The position numbers and the translations under genes are program-made. The notes below the pieces were generated by a model. It saw only the letters and a program-made list of their open reading frames with translations, was not told the DNA's origin and made no database searches. Positions 54,423 through 64,000 of a stretch of DNA of 64,000 nt are shown piece after piece (position 1 is the stretch's first letter; each line of letters starts with the position of its first letter). The DNA comes from Flaveria trinervia (taxonomy: Eukaryota; Streptophyta; Magnoliopsida; Asterales; Asteraceae): contig CM046457.1 of the NCBI GenBank assembly GCA_025506515.1, positions 43,483,525 to 43,547,524 on the forward strand, written 5' to 3'.

Positions 54423-57400
54423 ATGGCTACATCAATCAATGATCCTCACAATACTGGCTCCTTAACAAAGCCTCTGTTGCTTGTTAGGAGTGAGTATAAC
54501 ATATAGCAACGCCGAATGCTCCATCACCTATCTGTCAACAGTTCAGGTGTTGGAAATCTGTGGTCCATGGACCATATAAGCCTATGGTGAGTAATCCGAA
54601 AACCAATGAGATGGTTCTGAAGAAGAAAGAGCAATACTCAGATGAAGATCTGAAACTGTTTGAAATTGATGCTAAAGCCCATGGAATTCTAGCCATGGCA
54701 CTACCTAATGAAATCTATTCTGGACTTATGCATCATGAAACTACTCATGACCTCTGGGTTGCTCTGAAAAAACAATTTGGAGGAACTGATGAGGTCTTGG
54801 CAAACAATAGAGAAATCCTTACCTAGTAATATGAGACATTCTCTCATAGAAAGGGTGAGTCACTGACTCAACAGTTTAAGCGATTTTCCTGTTTGATATC
54901 TGAGTTGAAAATAGTTAAACATGAATATACAAACAGTCAGATGAACAACAGATTCCTTAGATCCCTGCCTGAGAGATGGGACACATATACTATTGTCCTA
55001 TGCTCCAGTGCAAATCTAGACAATCTATCTCTCACCCAACTTCATGGGAAACTGTTAACATTTGAAAGAGAGATAGAACAGAAAAGGAAACTAGCTTCAT
55101 CTGGGAAGCTCACTGATGATTTTGTACCAGGGAATACTGCTCTGGTTGGTCATGAGTCAAAATATGCTGCATCAGAAAGTTCTTATGATGAGCATATAGA
55201 TTTCTCTTCAAACAGTGGGGATCCTACTTTTGTTGGTGTTGATAGTAATTCAGGGTGTAGTAGTGATAATTTGTGCTTTTTGATGGATGATTTGAAAGGA
55301 ATTGCTGATGATGATCAGGAAGAGATGGATATATTGAGCCAAATGGCATTAATCAATATCAGATCTCAAAAATTTTACAAAAGGACAGGTAGAAAATTTC
55401 CTGGTCTCTCTGGAAAAACCAAAGTTGGTTTTGACAAGAGCAAGTTGAGGTGTCACAAGTGCCATAGACTTGGACATTTTGCAAGAGAGTGTAGATCATC
55501 TGGATCTAACTCTTCTGCACCCTTTGTGACCTTTCCATGCAATAGCTCATAAAACAAAGGGCAACACTCTACCAGTTCTGGTCATCATTCACAAATTCAA
55601 TCATCTCCTGCATATTTTGTCCCTCAAGGTCAAATACCATATCCTTATCCCTGCTTTTACATGCCTCAGTCCAATCAGGTTCCTGTACCTATAGCTCAAC
55701 AACCACATGCCCTATCTGAGCCTCAACCATCTCAATCAAATCAACAATCTCAATCTCAATCTCAATCACATCAAAGCTTTTTCACACCTGGAGTTGTTGA
55801 CTGGAGTAGCTTACCAGATGATCTTTCTGGTTATTCTGAACAAGTGTTTTCTGGTGCTGGTTAACATGGTGGTGAAAATCCTTTTGGAAATCTTGTTCTT
55901 ATGGCCCTGGAGTCTATTGATGGTTCATGCTCAAATGCATCATCATCACAGGCACCACAGGTATCTTCTGAGGCTAAGGCCAAGTTGTGTTCTGAGTCAT
56001 GCATAGCTGCTTTTGTCTCAATTAGAGAAGCAAATGTAGCTTTAATTAATCAAAATCTAGACCTAGAGAAAGTGATTTCCAAAAGAAAAGCTGAGTTTGA
56101 GTCTGTCTTAAAGGAAAAAGATAATGAGATTTACAAATTAAAATGCCAAATCACTGATGAAAATGCAAAGGTAGAGGTCATTTTAGAGAATCATAAGAAT
56201 CTCAAAGAAACACTTGCAGCTACTCAAGTAGAGTGTGAACGCTGGGTAACATCCTACAAGGGGTTTGAAATGCTTCTCAGTAAGCAAACAACTTCAAATG
56301 TGAAGTTTAGGATTGGGTATAATCACACTGTACCTCCTACATATTTTACTCCCAAGACAGAAGTAAAATCTAAAGGTGAAAGCAATTCCCAAACCACATC
56401 ATCATGTGTCTCATCCTCAAGTGATAATGCATAATCAGAGGATGAAGTCAGTAATAGTACCTCAGCTAATCAATCTGCTAATGTTCTCACTGCTGATAAA
56501 CACAAGATCAAAGAAAAGCTGAGCACTTCAAGTGTTGTCTCACAAAGTATTCAAAGTACTGAAGAGCAAGTAACAACACCTGAAGAACATTTCAAACCAA
56601 ATGAAAACAAACATGGTTTGACAACTGTTGAAGAGTCTATCAGGAAATCCAAAAGTACTGATAGAAAACTTCTGAAGAACAAGTCTTCAGTTGTTACAAA
56701 TCCTTTAGTACTTAACATAAGTACTGAGAGGAAGAAAGTACTGAAGAACACACCTTCAATAGTTTCATCTTCTTCAGTAGTTGAACAACAGAAGATGAAG
56801 AAAAAGCCATGTGAAATATGTGGTCTATTTAATCATCTCACTGATGAATGTTGGTACAAAAAGGGTTCAAAATTCAACAAAGATAAAATCATTAAAAAGA
56901 AAATTAATAAAATGAAAGATGAATTTGAAACCAAGTTTGTGCCACAATCATCTCAATCTGATAACCCAAAGTTCTTACAAAAATCTAAAAAGAAGGAAGG
57001 GGTTTATCATAAAACAGCTGAAAATATTCCTCATGGAATATCAAAACACCAGACTAAGTCTGTGTCTTTTAAAAAGGAGGACATGGTGAGTCACAGGAAC
57101 CAATCAAAAACAAGTATTGATGTGTCTGCTGAACTGAAGGCTTTAACAACCAATCAGACACAACTTGTTATGATGGTTCAACATCTGTTGGGGAGAGTTA
57201 ACCAAATAGATGTACCTGTGATTAAACCACTAAAAAAGAAAACTAAGCCAAAACCTTTAAGATTATTGAAGTCCCACTTATTGGCAGAAAACATTTTCTG
57301 GATCAGCTCAGAAATCTTCAATTAAGCTCAGGCCAGGGAAGAGGTTTCAGAAGGTTTGATTGGCTAAGGATGAATGGGAACTCTGTCATGGGGAATTAGA

Positions 57401-57568
57401 CACAGAGCTGTTAATCCTTTTCAAGCACCATCTCCACCTTCAAAGGAATCCTTTTTAGCACCATCTCCACCTTCAAAGGCTATTAATCATGACAAATCAG
57501 TTAGTATAAAATCTGTTGATGAGAACAGACCCAAAACCAAAATGGTTTGGGTCTCAAAAGCTAACTAG
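54423..57568 (+). pseudogene. E7 gag
   Basis: ATG 54423 opens MATSINDPHNTGSLTKPLLL; stops and shifts follow within 100 codons. Readable parts: MALPNEIYSGLMHHETTHDL (54560-54826 frame), RFLRSLPERWDTYTIVL (Trp kept where E4 has a stop), the knuckle CHKCHRLGHFAREC (55450-55491), a Gln/Ser-rich stretch, a coiled coil (56040-56240), and the second knuckle CEICGLFNHLTDEC (56811-56852). At 57247-57413 a 167-bp foreign piece (inverted 3' leader) breaks the frame. Just after it a 33-bp unit around CACCATCTCCACCTTCAAAG is duplicated. The end MVWVSKAN and TAG (57566-57568) match E4. Confidence 0.9.
57247..57413 (-). repeat. Inverted copy of the E7 3' leader inside gag
   Basis: This 167-bp stretch is the reverse complement of 63725-63892, with roughly ten differences by eye. 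The E4 gag has no such piece at this place: RSKPK is followed directly by DSSSTPSSS. So the piece was added to E7 gag or its recent ancestor. Confidence 0.9.
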
Positions 57569-57587
57569 TTTGTTATGACAAATGCAG

Positions 57588-60170
57588 GGTTCTCAAGTAC
57601 AACTTGTTGAGTGTCAGTCAAATGTGTGATAAAGGGCATGTTGCACTTTTCACCAGTCGGAACTGTCGGATTCTATCTTCCAATGTTTTGAGAATGATTG
57701 ACAAGATATTGGATGAATATACTCTCCTGAAGGCCAACAGGATTGGAAGAGTATATGCCTTAGACTTATCAAAGAAAATTGATCTAAAAGGCCATCCATG
57801 TCTGTTCTCCAAGGCCTCTCCTCAGGTATCTGAACTATGGCACAGAAGGCTTGGTCATGTGAATCTTAAAAACATGAACCAGCTTATCCATCATGGTTTA
57901 GTGAGAGGTCTATCATTAAAGGAGTTCAAATGTGATGACAACTATTTTGCTTGTTTAAAAGGAAAGCAACACAAAGTATCATTCCCTCTAATAGAAGAAC
58001 CAAAGTCCACTGCCTGCTTGCAATTACTGCATATGGATCTTTTTGGTCCAGTAAGAGTGATGAACATGGCAAAGAAAAAATACTGTCTGGTAATTGTGGA
58101 TGATTATTCTAGATTTGTATGGACCTTCTTCTTACATTCAAAAGATGAGGCTGGTCAAATCATCATCCACTTTGTGTTGCATGTGGAAAAACAATACTCC
58201 CTTTCTGTTAAGTGTGTGAGGAGTGATAATGGCATAGAATTTAGAAACCACACACTTGATGAATTCTATTTCTCTAAGGGAATCAAGAGGCAGTATAGCA
58301 TTCCAAGAATACCTGAACAAAATGGAGTGGTGGAGAGAAAGAACAGGACCCTTATTGAAGCCGTAAGGTCAATGTTGGCTGATTCTGGTTTGCCACTAAC
58401 CTTTTGGGCTGAAGCTGTCAACATAGCTTGCTATGTGCAAAATAGAGTGTTACTAAATCAGAGATTGATGAAGACTCCTTATGAAGTGTTACATCATTTG
58501 GCCCATCTGATTTCCTTCTTTAGAGCATTTGGGTGTCCCTGTTATATTCTTAACACAAAGGATCCACTTTAGAAGTTTGAATCAAAGGTGGATGCAGGGT
58601 ACTTTGTTGGGTATTCATCTACTTGCAAGGCATACAGAGTTTTTAATTGCAGAACAAAGATAGTTGAAGAAACCTTGCATGTAAAGTTTAATGAATCTCC
58701 AAAGGAGAAAATCCCACAAAACCCTATGGAGTTATTTGATTTGGACATACTATTATATGTTCCTTATCATCCTCCAGCTGTTGCAGATTCTGTGAATCTA
58801 TCATCTCCTGCCACTAGTCATTCATCTGGTGATACAAATGCAAGTTTAGTGATCACCTGCCTGAGTCTACTAACCTTGATGTTCCTGTAGCTTCAGCAGT
58901 TCCATCCATAACAAATGCTGATGAGATCTCTGATTCCTCTACTTCATTTGAATTGCTATCTCATTCTAGGTTTCAAGAGTCTGGATCAACATCTGTTGCT
59001 ACTGAATCACCTACAAACACTTGCACAGATCTTATTGAGTACCAAGAACTGAAGAATCACCCCATGTCTCAGATCATTGGTGACATCAATGCTGGTGTTT
59101 CAACCAGAAGTTGACTGTCCAATTTCTGCTTTTATGCTCTCTTCATTAGTCAGCAAGAGCCAAAGAACTATCATATTGCATTAAGAGACATTGGATGGGT
59201 TGAAGCCATGCAACTTGAGCTTCTTCAGTTTCAAAAGCAGCAAGTGTGGGAACTGGTTCCTCTACCCCAAGGTAAGTGTGCAATAGGCACTAAATGGGTG
59301 TTTAGGAATAAAACTGATGAAAAATGTCAAATTTTCAAGAACAAGGCCAGACTGATTGTATAGGGGTTTTCACAAGAAGAAGGTATTGATTATGATGAAA
59401 CCTTTGCCCCTGTAGCCAGACTAGAGGCAATCAAATTGTTCTTAGCTTATGCTTCTTTCCATAATCTTAAAGTTTTTCAAATGGATGTCAAAAGTGCATT
59501 CTTATATGGTAAAATAAAACAAGAAGTTTATGTGTGTCAACCACCAGGTTTTGAAGATCATAAACATCCAGATTGGGTGTATAAGCTTGATAAGGCTCTT
59601 TATGGGTTAAAACAGGCTCCTAGAGTCTGGTATGAAACACTGTCTAATTTTCTTCTTCAAAATAATTTCACTAGAGGCTCCATAGATAAAACTTTCTTCA
59701 TTAAGAAAGTAGGCATGCATAAGCTCCTTGTTCAAATTTATGTAGATGATATTATTTTTGCATCCTCTGATCCACAATTGTGTGATGCCTTTACTAAGTT
59801 GATGCAACAAAAGTTTGAAATGAGTGCCATGGGAGAATTATAGTTCTTTCTGGGTTTGCAAATCAAACAAATGGCTGATGGAACTTTCATTCATCAGTCA
59901 AAATATACAAAGGACTTGTTGAAAAAGTTTGATTTACAAAACTGTAAGCCCTGTTCTACTCCCATGTGCAGCACCATACAACTGGATGCTGATCAGAAAG
60001 GTAAAGCAGTTGATGAAACTCTTTACAATTGTATGATTGGTTCCTGATGTACCTTACAGCTTCTAGACCAGACATTATGTTTGCAACTTGTGTCTGTGCT
60101 AGATTTCAGGCTGCACCTAAAGTATCCCATATGATTGCAGTCAAAAGGATCTTTAGATATTTGCAAGGAA
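57588..60170 (+). pseudogene. E7 pol: integrase and RT, protease and RNase H deleted
   Basis: After the AATGCAG acceptor-like site (AG 57586-57587) protease is missing and reading resumes at YNLLSVSQMCDKGHVALF (57599). Integrase 57604-58572: LWHRRLGHVNLKN, HMDLFGPV, IVDDYSRFVWTFFL, CVRSDNGIEFRN, PEQNGVVERKNRTLIEA. Linker 58588-59190. RT from WVEAMQLELLQFQKQQVWEL (59197) with KVFQMDVKSAFLYGK (59470-59514), KALYGLKQAPRVWYETLSNF and YVDDIIFASSD (59740-59772). Stops at 58570, 59360 and 59841. After the connection SRPDIMFATCVCARFQ and RIFRYLQGT the gene stops at 60170 and spacer repeats follow; all of RNase H is lost. Confidence 0.9.
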
Positions 60171-60404
60171 CTCAATTGTTTCAAACAAATGTTGTTTCAG
60201 TAGTTTCAAACTACTGATGACTAACACCAAGTCTTCAGTTGTTTACAACATCTGAAAGTTAAAACCATGTCTTTAGTCGTTTTCTAACAACTGATGACTA
60301 ACACCAAAACTTTTAGTTTTCTTTCAGCCGTTTCATAACCTATAAATACCTAACCCTAATTACAAACTTTTCATAAGTCGTTTCCCGAATGTTCATCTTC
60401 CATT
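60171..60404 (+). promoter_or_regulatory. E7 pol-ORF3 spacer with palindromes and TATA box
   Basis: Holds CAGTAGTTTCAAACTACTG (60201-60219) and two similar weaker units to 60300, the same words as in the family 2 LTR. Then comes CTATAAATA at 60340-60348, 57 bp before the first ATG (60405). The distance fits a short leader. I read it as the start of an ORF3 transcript driven by an LTR-like promoter. Confidence 0.6.
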
Positions 60405-63400
60405 AATGGCGACCATGCAAATCAAACCATGACACAACTGTGTTGCCTACTTCACAAAATCGGCCTTTTGGACTAAGTTTGATGCTGCCATTGATCTGAT
60501 GGTTGATTGCCCATATCAAACTGCTTTTCTTCTGAATCCAACCATCTATCCCGATACCCTTCGCCAATTCTGGACAAATGTCACTGTCCATACTGGTGAG
60601 AATGATGTCACGATCACTCTCCAGTCTTTTGTAAACAAGAAGAAGGTGGTCGTCACTCCTGCTATCATTCGCCAAACCCTAGATCTGAATGATGCCATCT
60701 TCGTCACCAAATACCCGAAGGGCACCACTGATCTATCATTCATCAACCATGGATATGAGGGCGACCTAAGTGCTACAACCATTCTGAAGAAGCACTTCCA
60801 TGATGCTGAACGCCTAATCTTTCACATGATCAATGTCTGTCTTGCCCCTAAATCCTCTTCATGGGATCAAATGTCATCCAAGTGGCAGCAGGTATTGTAT
60901 TCTATCCTTGAACGCCAAATCTTAAATTATTCTGAAATTATATTTTTGGAATTAAAAGATCTGGCAATGAAACCTGTGGCTAACAAATGGATATTATATC
61001 CAAGGTTTCTTATGGCCATAATCATAAATCAATTAAAATCTGATGGCCCTGTTGGCCTTGGAGTCCTTGCTGTGGTGGTTTTACCAGAGGTATACTCCAG
61101 GCACAACTCTGACCCACAACTTAAAGAGGCTGCCAAACTACTAAAACCCAAGCAGAAGGAACCCACAGCCTCATCCTCCAGATCCAAAGTCCCCTCCAAA
61201 CCACAATCCAAACAAACCAAAAAGGCTACTCAGGGAGTTGAGTCCTCTGATGATGCCCCTGCAACACAAAGGCAGGATGAAACTACGGGTAGTAATCCCC
61301 CTGTAGTTTCCATGACTCTACCAGCTGAAACTGCTCAGGTATCCTCTCAACAGGATCCTGATGCAACCAAAAATGGGGAAACCACATTACTGGAATCTCT
61401 CTCACTTAAGAAGATTGCCATTGAAGAGCACCATTCACCCCAGGTGCAATCTTCTTCACCCTTATCTCCTACTGAAGCCACCCCTACAAGCCCAACTATG
61501 GTTATTGCACAAGTGCTTACTCAACTACATTCCTCTAACCCTCCACAAAAACCTATTACCACTGGGAAAACCTCAACAGTTGAGGGAGAGGATTATAATG
61601 TGGCTGATAACCCACAACGCAGGGATTACAGACTTCAATCTCCCTGTGTAGAGGAGGCGATTCGAACATCTGGTGAGGCTGCCTCTTCTCTTGTTTCAGC
61701 ACATGAACAGGATGAAGGTGGTATCATCTCTAAGACCTTACCAGAGGCAACTACTAATGAAGGACATAATCTTTAGGCAGGAAGTCCCCAGTTCCAAGAA
61801 AAAGGGGCACATGTGAATACTGATCTACACTCAACACATGTTCATCCTGATTTAATCAGGAAGTCAGATGATTCAGCAAAGACTAATGATGACCTGGGCT
61901 TTTTCTTTGATGTTTTAGCCCACAACAACATTCTTGAGGTTGAGGATTGCAGACTACAAGAACTGCTTGCCAAAATGTCACAAGAATCAAGTCTATCTGC
62001 CCAAATTCACCCACAGATGGCAGTTTCTTCTGATGCTCTCCCAACACTGAGCCACTCCCACCAACAATGCGACCAGCCTCTGATTCAGCACCATTTCTTA
62101 GGGACAGAACCTCTCTGAACAAATGTTTGCTGCCTTTCAATCCTCCTTACCTCTCATCACTTCCATCATCACTAACATTGTGCATCAAGCCATTGATGAG
62201 AGGCTTTCCTCAAATCTTCAAACCTTAGTTGATGGTGCTGTTTCTAAGAGACTTTCTGACATTCAAACCCCTGAACCCAATGCAACTAAAAAGGGGGAGT
62301 CTAAGTAAGTGAAAGTATACAAAAGAAAGAGAGTGGAAAAGGAAGAAGAAAAAGAGAAGAAAGAAAAGGAGATGATCACCTACAAGAGAAAGAAGAGTGC
62401 TGAACAGACTGAAGGTGAGAAAAAGTTAGAAGAACTTATCAAAGAAGCTGATGAGAAATATAGCAGATCTATGGATAAGATCATTGATCAACTCTTCTGA
62501 CAAGGTTTTGACACAGCCAAACTTGACTCTAAAATCAGAGGGCTAGAGATTCAAGAGATTGAACATAGATGGGCAAGTTGGAGTGAGAAAGAAAGGGAAA
62601 GGCTAGAAGCTATGACAAGATTCATATCAAAGCATTTGGGAAGATCAATCATTGAAGTGAAGTCATGGTCTAGAGACAGTATTTTGGAGATAACCACTAG
62701 AATCTGTTCTTTTGAATTATTCAACAAAGGATTGATCATAGAAGCTCTGAATGAAGCTGGTGCTGGGAAAAGGTCTGATATGCAAAGTTATCCAAAGCTT
62801 CACTCACAACCAAGATGCTAGAGCAGCCTGCACAATCTCCTACACCAAAACAACTAACTTCACAACCCTCAAAACCAACTCCTTTACCCAAGAAACCTAC
62901 TCAAACCACTACCAATGATGCACCCAAGAGGAAGAGAAGGGTGTTGAGGATGGAAGAAGAAGAAGAAAATGATGAGGATGATAGTCTGCCAATCTCTGCT
63001 GTTCTTAAAATAAAGATGCCTGAGCCCAGAAGTCAACCAAAAACAATCACACCTGGCATCCAAAGGAAAATGGTAAAAGTCAAACTTGAAGAAGAAGAAC
63101 ATCACAAACAACATGATGAGTAGCTGTTAAGAATGGTGATAAAGAGTTTCCTAAGTCTTCATCCATACAAGCAATGAAGAAACATGCTCAGAGGTTGTAT
63201 GCTCTCAGATTCACATTTCAATATCAGAAAGAGAGAGTGAGAATTTGGCCTGACCCTAGAGTAAGTGACATAATTCATAAAAATAAGATTCCAAGTAGAT
63301 ACAATGGCCAAGTAAAGAAGATTGTAGATGCTGTGATAATGCTGGCCATTGTAGTGTCACCCTGGGAAATCCTTGATGACTTCAAGAGAGCTTACAAGTC

Positions 63401-63709
63401 TAAGATGACTCCACAAACTTTACTAGAAAACAAAATGGTAAGAAAGGTTTGATCTACAAGAAGCTTGAAGAAATAAGAAGAAATGAGCTCCAGTTGTTAC
63501 TTGAAGGTACTCATCCTGATAAGTTTGCATACAGAGAAATAACTACTGTGGAGCTGAAGAATGGAAAGAATGTTAAGTACTTATCAGAGTACTATGGGCC
63601 TGAGTTCTTCTTTGAAAGTGAAGCTGAAGAACTCACAATGGAAGAACAAGTAGTTGTATTCCTTGAGGCCTATGTCAGAGAGTCTTACAGACTCATCATT
63701 AGAAAGTAG
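60405..63709 (+). pseudogene. E7 ORF3: best preserved third ORF
   Basis: About 1,100 codons. In-frame ATG 60415 is followed by a stop at 60430; then an open frame runs to 61776 (425 codons from ATG 60499). N-terminal domain: HNCVAYFTKSAFW, NPTIYPDTLRQFWTNV (60538-60585), INHGYEGDLS (60742-60771), CLAPKSSSWDQM and LYPRFLMAIII (60997-61029). Then a Ser/Pro/Thr-rich linker with KPQSKQTKKATQGVESSDDA, another stop (61774), and basic coiled parts (62309-62500). Further on: FISKHLGRSIIEVKSWSRDS (62615-62674), acidic MEEEEENDEDDS, and a basic end with RLYALRFTFQYQKERVRIWP and SEYYGPEFFFESEAEEL. No membrane span or signal peptide. Several stops and shifts remain. Same family as E1, E2 and E4 ORF3; function unknown. 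Confidence 0.75.
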
Positions 63710-63724
63710 GTCTCATGGATGGGG

Positions 63725-63892
63725 TAACAGCTCTGTGTCCAATTCCCCAAGACAGAGTTCCCATTCATCCTTAGCCAATCAAACCGTCTGAAACCTCTTC
63801 CATGGCCTAAGCTTAATTTGAAGATTTCTAAGCTGATCCAGAAAATGTTTTCTGCCAATAAGTGGGACTTTAATAATCTTAAAGGTTTTGGC
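63725..63892 (+). repeat. E7 ORF3-LTR leader segment copied into gag
   Basis: Noncoding 3' leader between the ORF3 stop and the polypurine tract. Its reverse complement lies at 57247-57413. An apparent 82-codon minus frame here is only that coincidence. Confidence 0.85.
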
Positions 63893-63903
63893 TGCATTGG
63901 TTC

Positions 63904-63911
63904 AGGGGGAG
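63904..63911 (+). other. E7 polypurine tract
   Basis: AGGGGGAG, 2 bp before the 3' LTR. Confidence 0.9.
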
Positions 63912-63913
63912 TT

Positions 63914-64000
63914 TCTTGGACTAAAAGAACCAATGATCCAGATAAGAAAAACCTTTAAGTCCCATAGACATCAAAACAACTGAAGTGGTCTACAACAGCT
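63914..64000 (+). repeat. E7 3' LTR, first 87 bp
   Basis: TCTTGGACTAAAAGAACC matches the start of the 5' LTR (TGTCGGACTAAAAAAACC); the TG has become TC here. It continues in parallel with 53232 onward until the window ends, just before the place of the minisatellite. Confidence 0.9.

Larger units (their letters stand above)
53232..64000 (+). mobile_element. E7: family 2 copia element with full ORF3, runs off window
   Basis: 5' LTR, primer-binding site, gag, partial protease, integrase, RT, spacer with promoter-like motifs, ORF3, polypurine tract and the first 87 bp of the 3' LTR: 10.8 kb in view. Protease core and RNase H are deleted, and an inverted copy of its 3' leader sits in gag. It is inserted in E6 and is therefore the youngest member of the E5-E6-E7 nest. 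Confidence 0.9.

Noticed and set aside
60405..63709. ORF3 as a retroviral-type envelope
   Set aside because: No signal peptide, no membrane segment and no cleavage-like site are seen; the protein is rich in Lys, Glu, Ser and Pro.
63685..63933. 82-codon minus-strand frame at the right end
   Set aside because: It is the noncoding E7 3' leader; its match to a gag-frame translation near 57250 is due to the inverted copy there.

Overview
This is plant nuclear DNA made almost entirely of nested, decayed LTR retrotransposons. I found no convincing host gene, rRNA, functional tRNA or bacterial feature. All complete primer-binding sites are the plant initiator-Met type (TGGTATCAGAGC), the DNA is AT-rich, and most protein remnants are Ty1/copia gag, integrase, reverse transcriptase (RT) and RNase H of the Sirevirus (SIRE/Maximus) type. 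One truncated Ty3/gypsy chromovirus, Tnt1-like copia scraps and one hAT-type MITE are also present. A eudicot is likely. Asteraceae is my guess, from memory of similar element lineages, and is not proven here. I call the elements E1 to E7.

Layout: 1-7005 is the 3' part of E1 (gag piece on minus, then RNase H, a third ORF called ORF3 and a 3' LTR on plus). 7006-7825 is a Tnt1-like gag-protease scrap (minus). 7826-9604 is AT-rich DNA without a gene. 9605-22930 is E2 (plus; gag, pol, ORF3, start of 3' LTR), carrying a solo LTR and a MITE inside gag. 22931-26939 is E3 (minus; 5' LTR and gag), joined tail-to-tail to E2. 26940-27055 is a gypsy RT scrap. 27056-40496 is a gypsy LTR split by copia element E4 (minus, nearly complete) and by a solo LTR of the same insertion. 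40497-42470 is chromovirus pol (minus), followed by an LTR piece and unresolved DNA to 43431. 43432-64000 is a nest on plus: E5, interrupted by E6, interrupted by E7, which runs off the window.

Three families can be told apart by their LTR repeats: family 1 (E2, E3, E5; CCGCATTTG/AATGCGG palindromes), family 2 (E4, E7; CAGTAGTT/AACTACTG) and family 3 (E1; CTTCCGAAG). E6 is a relative with a 302-bp LTR. E1, E2, E4 and E7 carry ORF3 downstream of pol, in the place where Sireviruses carry an env-like gene. Its N-terminal domain shares motifs across all three families (HNxV, FW, GYxG, CL.xK..W, YPRF), followed by a charged coiled-coil linker and a basic C-terminal part.

The most interesting pattern is that each family repeats its own LTR palindromes in the pol-ORF3 spacer. 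In E1, E2 and E7 these are followed by a TATA-like box and an ORF3 leader. This suggests that ORF3 has an LTR-like internal promoter. A second pattern is a splice-acceptor-like AG 16-19 nt after the gag stop in all five elements where it can be read; in the four with intact protease, pol opens exactly in frame after it. A third is a series of datable rearrangements: an unequal exchange between full-length and solo-LTR alleles of E4, an inversion in E1, a filler-DNA junction between E2 and E3, and an inverted copy of the E7 3' leader inside E7 gag.
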